Positions 59,102-64,000 of a DNA stretch of 64,000 nucleotides are shown here, one piece after another. Under the pieces are notes generated by a model. The model saw only the letters and a list, made by a program, of their open reading frames with translations, was not told the origin of the DNA and ran no database searches. A program made the position numbers and the translations under genes. The DNA is from Hyaloperonospora brassicae (Eukaryota; Oomycota; Peronosporomycetes; Peronosporales; Peronosporaceae): the NCBI GenBank assembly GCA_947650285.1, contig CANTFL010000155.1, positions 1-64,000 on the forward strand, read 5' to 3'. The stretch's first letter is position 1, and each line of letters begins with the position of its first letter.

Positions 59102-60010
59102 TGATGCATATATCGCAAATTCTTTGATAAAACAGCTGTAATAATTTTACACTACCCAAGAATGACTGCATAGAACGCCACGATAGAGAAGTTAAAGGAA
59201 GATTCACCAGCGATCCCAGGTCTTTAAGGTGAGCTTCCATCCCGGCTCCCAATACTTGGTGGTCCAGGTAATCTACTTTATGTCGTCCCTTGAGACTACT
59301 GGTTAAGCCGATTGATAAATTATAACATTCGTAAACCGATAAAAAAATCGTGCAACCTTGGCGTACATGGAGGTCCAAGTTGTAGCTGGAATGATCATGT
59401 CGTCAATTTAAGATCGTCTACCCAGCTCTGATGGAGATCAATCTGTCTCCGCTTTTCCTTCCATAAACACTTATATCAACTTATGATAATTCATGACGAT
59501 TGAGTTCACGTCCTCGCCGATCTTTAAAATACATACAAAGCGTTGTCAATCAGTCTCTGGTAAATCAATGAAGCGTTTTTCAACCCAATTGGCTTTCATA
59601 ATCACTCATATAAGCCTGAAGGGGAATTAAACGCGGAAATTATCTTGGCCCGTTCGGTCATTTTCACAGCCCGAAATCCACTATCCATATCCAACGAACA
59701 AAACCACAGTTCTTTGTCTACATCTTGCAGCAGCTCGCTGATAAGCGGCATGGGGTAGACCATAAGCCGTTTTATCTCATTCACCCGCCTATAAGCAAGA
59801 CATAACCTGATGTCCTCGTCGTTTAATTAGATAAAGACGACAATTGGTGACGCCCATGGCGATATCAAAGGTCAAATGATTTTGGTCGCCAACACCTCTT
59901 GATTGGATCTGCCAATTTCTTCCGAAACTTGAAAGTGTCCGGCCGTACACTCTATACGATCGTATTCGCGCCACCGACAACGATATCGCATCCAGCACCG
60001 CGTGCGTCAA
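59091..60010 (-). pseudogene. Reverse transcriptase of second Gypsy element, decayed
   Basis: The N-terminal part is 59789-60010 (NHLTFDIAMGVTNCRLYLIK). Next come MVYPMPLISELLQDVDKELW with SLDMDSGF (first catalytic Asp, 59602-59784) and the catalytic box near 59400, where Tyr of the expected YIDD has become TAA (GRRS-stop-IDDMIIP). The thumb is LTSLSWRSMQSFLGSVKLLQ (59091-59378). It is non-functional. Confidence 0.85.
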
Positions 60011-60410
60011 AAGTTAAAGCGTTGCCTTTTCCAAACAGCATTTTTTTTCACATCAGCTGTCGCAAAATCTCTTGATCTTCGGTCAAAGGGCCACCAGGGC
60101 CTCTAAATTGGACATCATCAATGGTTATCTCTGTTGACGATGTTGCTACATCAGGGAGCACGGACAGGTGTTGTTCGAACTCTTTTGCAAACAACTCATC
60201 TCATTCGTGAAAATCCATTCGTAAGGATTATGGCCCTTCTTCCTTATCGTCCCTGCCACCCGTAACTATACCGGCTCCTTCCACTAGTCGATCAGGTCGA
60301 TCTATTAATTCACAACATTGCAATCCACGATCTTCCGTTTTGATGTCATAAGATTGGCAGCTAAACTCTCCCGTTTCCTCACTATTTACAGTTTTGATCT
60401 CGTCTGGCTG

Positions 60411-62454
60411 TTAAATGTCCGGTCTTTGTCCAGGATCAGTATCTCCACGTTCGACCTCGTCGCTTATTAGTCCTGAAGTCTTACTGAAAGATTTACCGCG
60501 CATGAATATTATATCAATCTTCGATTCTGTTTTCGTTAGCAAAGTCAATTTTCTGGCCAGATCGCGAACGTCAAATGTCCCTATAAAAGGTTCCACATTT
60601 TCACGACGTACATCCTGCGATCCGTCTCTAATTCGTATCTTCGCCCTTATCGCTGCAATATTTAAACGATACAGACAATTTAATGGCGTTTGTTCTAAGC
60701 GCTTCTTTGCATGCTAGTTATGCCTTCCAACCGACATACCTTTGCCCCCATATTTCACAAGAAAACATTTCAGAAGGTTCTTTAATGAACGAAGAATAAA
60801 AAGGGTCAATTAATTATAATCTTTTCGTACTGAACAGATGGGGAGATCTTCAAGCCCTAGGCAATTCTTTTCATCAGGAGTTAGGTCCTGCAGGAATGCG
60901 GACTAGACCTTGCTAATCCAGCTCCTGGCCCGATCTTCATCAATGTCTTTTCCGTTAAATTCCTTCAGATCCGCGATCGCAGACATCCGAATCCGCGGAG
61001 CGCTAAGTTCACCACCCAATGCCGTTTCCATAGCAGCTACCAGTGGCTGTCACAGATTGCCTTGCCCAGCGTCGTCGGAATCGTCTCCTTCTGGGTATTA
61101 TGAATCCGGTAGGTCTTGACGCGACTCGACCGACTCCATATCGACATTCGGGATGTATGTCTCCTTCTCCTTTGCGCGTCTTACGTTATGACTTAAAATA
61201 GACTACTTGGCGAGATTGTTCACGTTGTTCTTGTTTAAAATTCATGGCATCTTCGAAATACGCCTATAGTGGTCCTGGTATGTTCGATATTGTGACCTAT
61301 ATGGCGCATGCAGCTGTCGAGCGTAACTTGCCCATGATCCTCACCAAAGATCTCGCAGATGAGTTTCCCACTTGGACCCAGTGTTATCCGTTTAATACCG
61401 GTCGATTCATCTGGTTCAATCTCTGATTCAGCTGATGCGTATTGCGATGATCCAGTGTGATATCCTCTTGGAGCATTAGCTATAGCTGGAAGTGTCTGAT
61501 CTTTGTTCTTAAATTCACCTGTCAACGGGATTATCCCTTCATATAGCGATCGACGCGCTTTAATCACTTAATCTTGTTGACAAATCAAGAATGATTCGTG
61601 GAGAACCCCTTTGCGACAAATCATGCATCTTGTAGCAGCTGGATGGTTCCGTTAGTCCCTTCCAGCGTATTTGATGATGTTGCTGGAGCTGAGATCGGGT
61701 CTCAAATCTTACCGATCTGCTTTGACTTCAATATCTGCAGCACCGGGTTGCTTGACAGCAACGTCTTGAGTATCTTCCAATGATAAACTTTCACTAGAAA
61801 GTTCAATTTTCAACCTTCCGTCGTCACTTCTTCAATTAACGAACTTAAACGGCCGATACTCGACTCGAATTGCGTGATTGCGTTGTTCGAGCTCTGACAC
61901 TACCTGTGTCCAAGCCACATTAGACTATTTCTTCTTCGACGTCCCAAGAGTGGACTTGGACGGATCTTGTTCTGTTTTGACCGAAAGGTTTCCACCCTAC
62001 GATCCATACTTTGCAGCACGACCTTTTTAAGCCATTGAAGAGAGGTCAGGAAAAGATCGAGATTTATCTTCCAGATCGAGCGATCAGTCTTACTCTTCAA
62101 TTTTTTTGTTATCAAAGCCCCTCTTAAAAATATGATGATCCGAAATTTACTTCAGCTCGCGCATCTGCGAAGATACCTCTGTCTATGACGCTTCAATCCT
62201 AGGTTATGTCTTAATCTTGACATTTTCGCCAAGAGACTCACCGTAAAATTTCGAGTCTCCAGATGATTCGGGCACGCGCACCATTGTGATGGAGTGGTGA
62301 TCGCCTTTTGAGATGTCGATCTCGACTTTCCATTGGCTTCCGGGCGACCGATTAACGGATTGGGATCCAATCTCGTGTTATATGTTTTTCTCACTTTGTT
62401 TACCCGTCGGTGGGGCGGGTCGCACTCTTCCAGGTGGGCTTGAGTCGATGCCAA
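60411..62454 (-). pseudogene. Gag/protease region of second Gypsy element, decayed
   Basis: Open pieces on the reverse strand are 62152-62454, 61900-62115, 61235-61567 (TLGPSGKLICEIFGEDHGQ) and 60411-60596 (DVRDLARKLTLLTKTESKID, MRGKSFSKTSG). Their position upstream of RT implies Gag and protease, but neither a zinc knuckle nor a DSG active site is legible. This call rests mainly on position. Confidence 0.5.
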
Positions 62455-64000
62455 GCTTGAACGTGGTGGGGATTGGTGTTGTCGCGTGGTATACTTTACA
62501 CAATAACGGGTGTACTAGTAAGGCGCTCGATATGATCCCCCTTGATCTCTACGAGATTGCCTTGTCAAAAGTAGGCGCTTGATCCGCGAGCCTTCTGACC
62601 ACATAAGCCGTCTTGCGGTCTTACACATTCTCTTTTACTTGTCTGCTTCGTCCGATCGCAGTTAAAGTTGTTGTGTGAGAGTCTATTATCCCTGGCGAAA
62701 CAATCCAGGGACATAACTTAATTAAAGTATGGAGCTTTCTTGACGTCGGGTGTCCAGTAATCAAATCCGAAATGGATAGCGACACGTAAAATTTAACTCT
62801 CTTTAATGATAATTAATTAAACCTAAAACAACCCACACATCGCTAGGCCGTATCAATCACACGACTTTCAAATACAACGCGTCGCCCTCCCAGGAGGTTT
62901 CCCCCTTGTACCTGTGTAGTTTACACGAAGTGTATTTTCTATAGAACCTTAGCGTGACCCACACACGACTTGTATACAGCAAATCGAGATGGAGAGATCA
63001 GATCGAGATCGAGATATCTGATACAGAAATCGAAATCGGATCAGAATCCTGCATCACCAGTTCCAGCCAGTATTCTTACAGTCAGAATCTTCCTCGGAAT
63101 TAACTGACGTCTTCGATCTGTGGACCCCGCTACCCAATGAAACCTTAATATCTTGAGGTCACTTTACCACACACGGATGCCCTTACCTGGACATGGAATA
63201 GCCCGTAAAATGTGCGCATCCAATAACGGCGTACGCTACAAAATTTCATGCCGTAAAGACTCGAGATTATGCGGGCTTCTGCCACGCTTTGTTCTACGAC
63301 TTTTCTGAACTACTAATTCCTCTGCGTCCACCGGGGACACTCATAACGTACATGTAGAAGCCACCATCATATATTATATATGTTATGGATGAACGTGACA
63401 GGCAACTTACGCTCTCCAACAAGGGAATACCGCAATCGATTATTAAGGTGAATACCATGGCGGCCTGTGAGCAGATTATTTCACGCGCACATGTCCCGCC
63501 TATACGCTTGTTGCACACCCAGCAATGACGTGAATCACCCAAATATGAACAGGCACGTGTCGCTGACACCCCGTCTCAGGCTTTAAAGAAAATCGCATCA
63601 AGGTTGCTCTAGACAGCAAGGATTAGCAAGCGAGATTGACGATCACAAAGTCGTGAACACACACTTGTAGCACACAGTCTAAAACTGGTGCTATGGCACT
63701 TTATACGACGTATCCGTGCCATATTTCCGTATGTATCGCAACGCTGTACCGACTCACGTGTAACCGTTTTTCACTCTGGAACCTGTCTACGAGCAACCTG
63801 TCGTGTCTATCCTCCGAATGATATTGAACGTACTATGCACCTATTGTTCATATTCCTGGTAGTGCCCCTTCGCCAAGCAAAACTGGAGGTGCATTTGTGA
63901 GGTCTGGGATAGACTCGGTCGTTTGAGGGAGGATGAATCACCGTTTTTGTTTTTTCGAAAGCTTTCACATGCTCCGTAACATGGCCAAGAAGCTTGAGAA
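62455..64000. other. Right end of window; unassigned
   Basis: It may contain the 5' LTR of the second Gypsy element, but no partner was found. A purine-rich run with GATCGAGAT repeats lies near 62990-63060. Frames at 63294-63569 (reverse) and 63688-63900 (forward) show no recognisable features. Confidence 0.4.

Larger units (their letters stand above)
56411..62454 (-). mobile_element. Second Ty3/Gypsy-lineage retrotransposon, heavily decayed
   Basis: A reverse-strand series in Gypsy order: upstream region (62454-60411), RT (60010-59091), connection/RNase H (59101-58019), integrase zinc domain (57610-57401), core (57404-56943) and C-terminal domain (56942-56411). The sequence is far from the palindrome elements and matches, from memory, another abundant oomycete Gypsy group. 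Stops and frameshifts occur in every domain. No LTR pair could be found: downstream of 56411 the sequence turns at once into AT-rich DNA. Confidence 0.85.

Overview
The window looks like an oomycete genome, probably a plant-pathogenic Peronosporales species (Phytophthora or downy mildew type). This rests on two things: chromodomain-type and second-lineage Ty3/Gypsy elements that read like those common in these genomes, and a secreted dEER-type effector preceded by an initiator of the oomycete Inr/FPR form. It is gene-poor and repeat-rich, with AT-rich gene-empty blocks next to GC-richer decayed ones. I can name no species. All calls come from reading the sequence; no database was searched.

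Positions 1-36692 form one giant imperfect palindrome. The left arm (1-17652) and right arm (18920-36692) are reverse complements around a 1267-bp spacer, and the left arm is still paired at base 1, so the structure continues outside the window. Each arm carries, from the axis outward: an AT-rich gene-empty stretch, a GC-richer block of decayed unrecognised coding sequence, a flank, and one complete but dead Gypsy chromovirus with two 543-bp LTRs. The two elements point away from the axis. Arm identity falls from near-perfect by the axis to several percent difference at the outer end.

Each Gypsy element can be read from LTR to LTR: Gag with a zinc knuckle, protease, a linker of 120-bp repeats (2 copies left, 3 right), RT, RNase H, integrase with GPY/F-like tail, chromodomain, polypurine tract and 3' LTR. 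Both are interrupted many times, with different catalytic lesions. Oddities are an array of about fifteen tiny stem-loops in every LTR, a perfect 24-25-bp hairpin inside gag, and an antisense ORF series between chromodomain and 3' LTR.

Positions 36671-45200 are GC-richer: a 0.8-kb module with a 121-bp tandem repeat, a decayed reverse-strand fragment, the one intact gene I trust (39953-40597, a 214-residue secreted effector candidate whose leader is eight 17-bp repeats), a small B-box-like ORF, and a decayed unrecognised gene ending at 43855. Positions 45181-56410 are about 11 kb of AT-rich DNA in which I see no gene. Positions 56411-62454 hold a second, badly decayed Gypsy element on the reverse strand, followed by unassigned sequence to the end.
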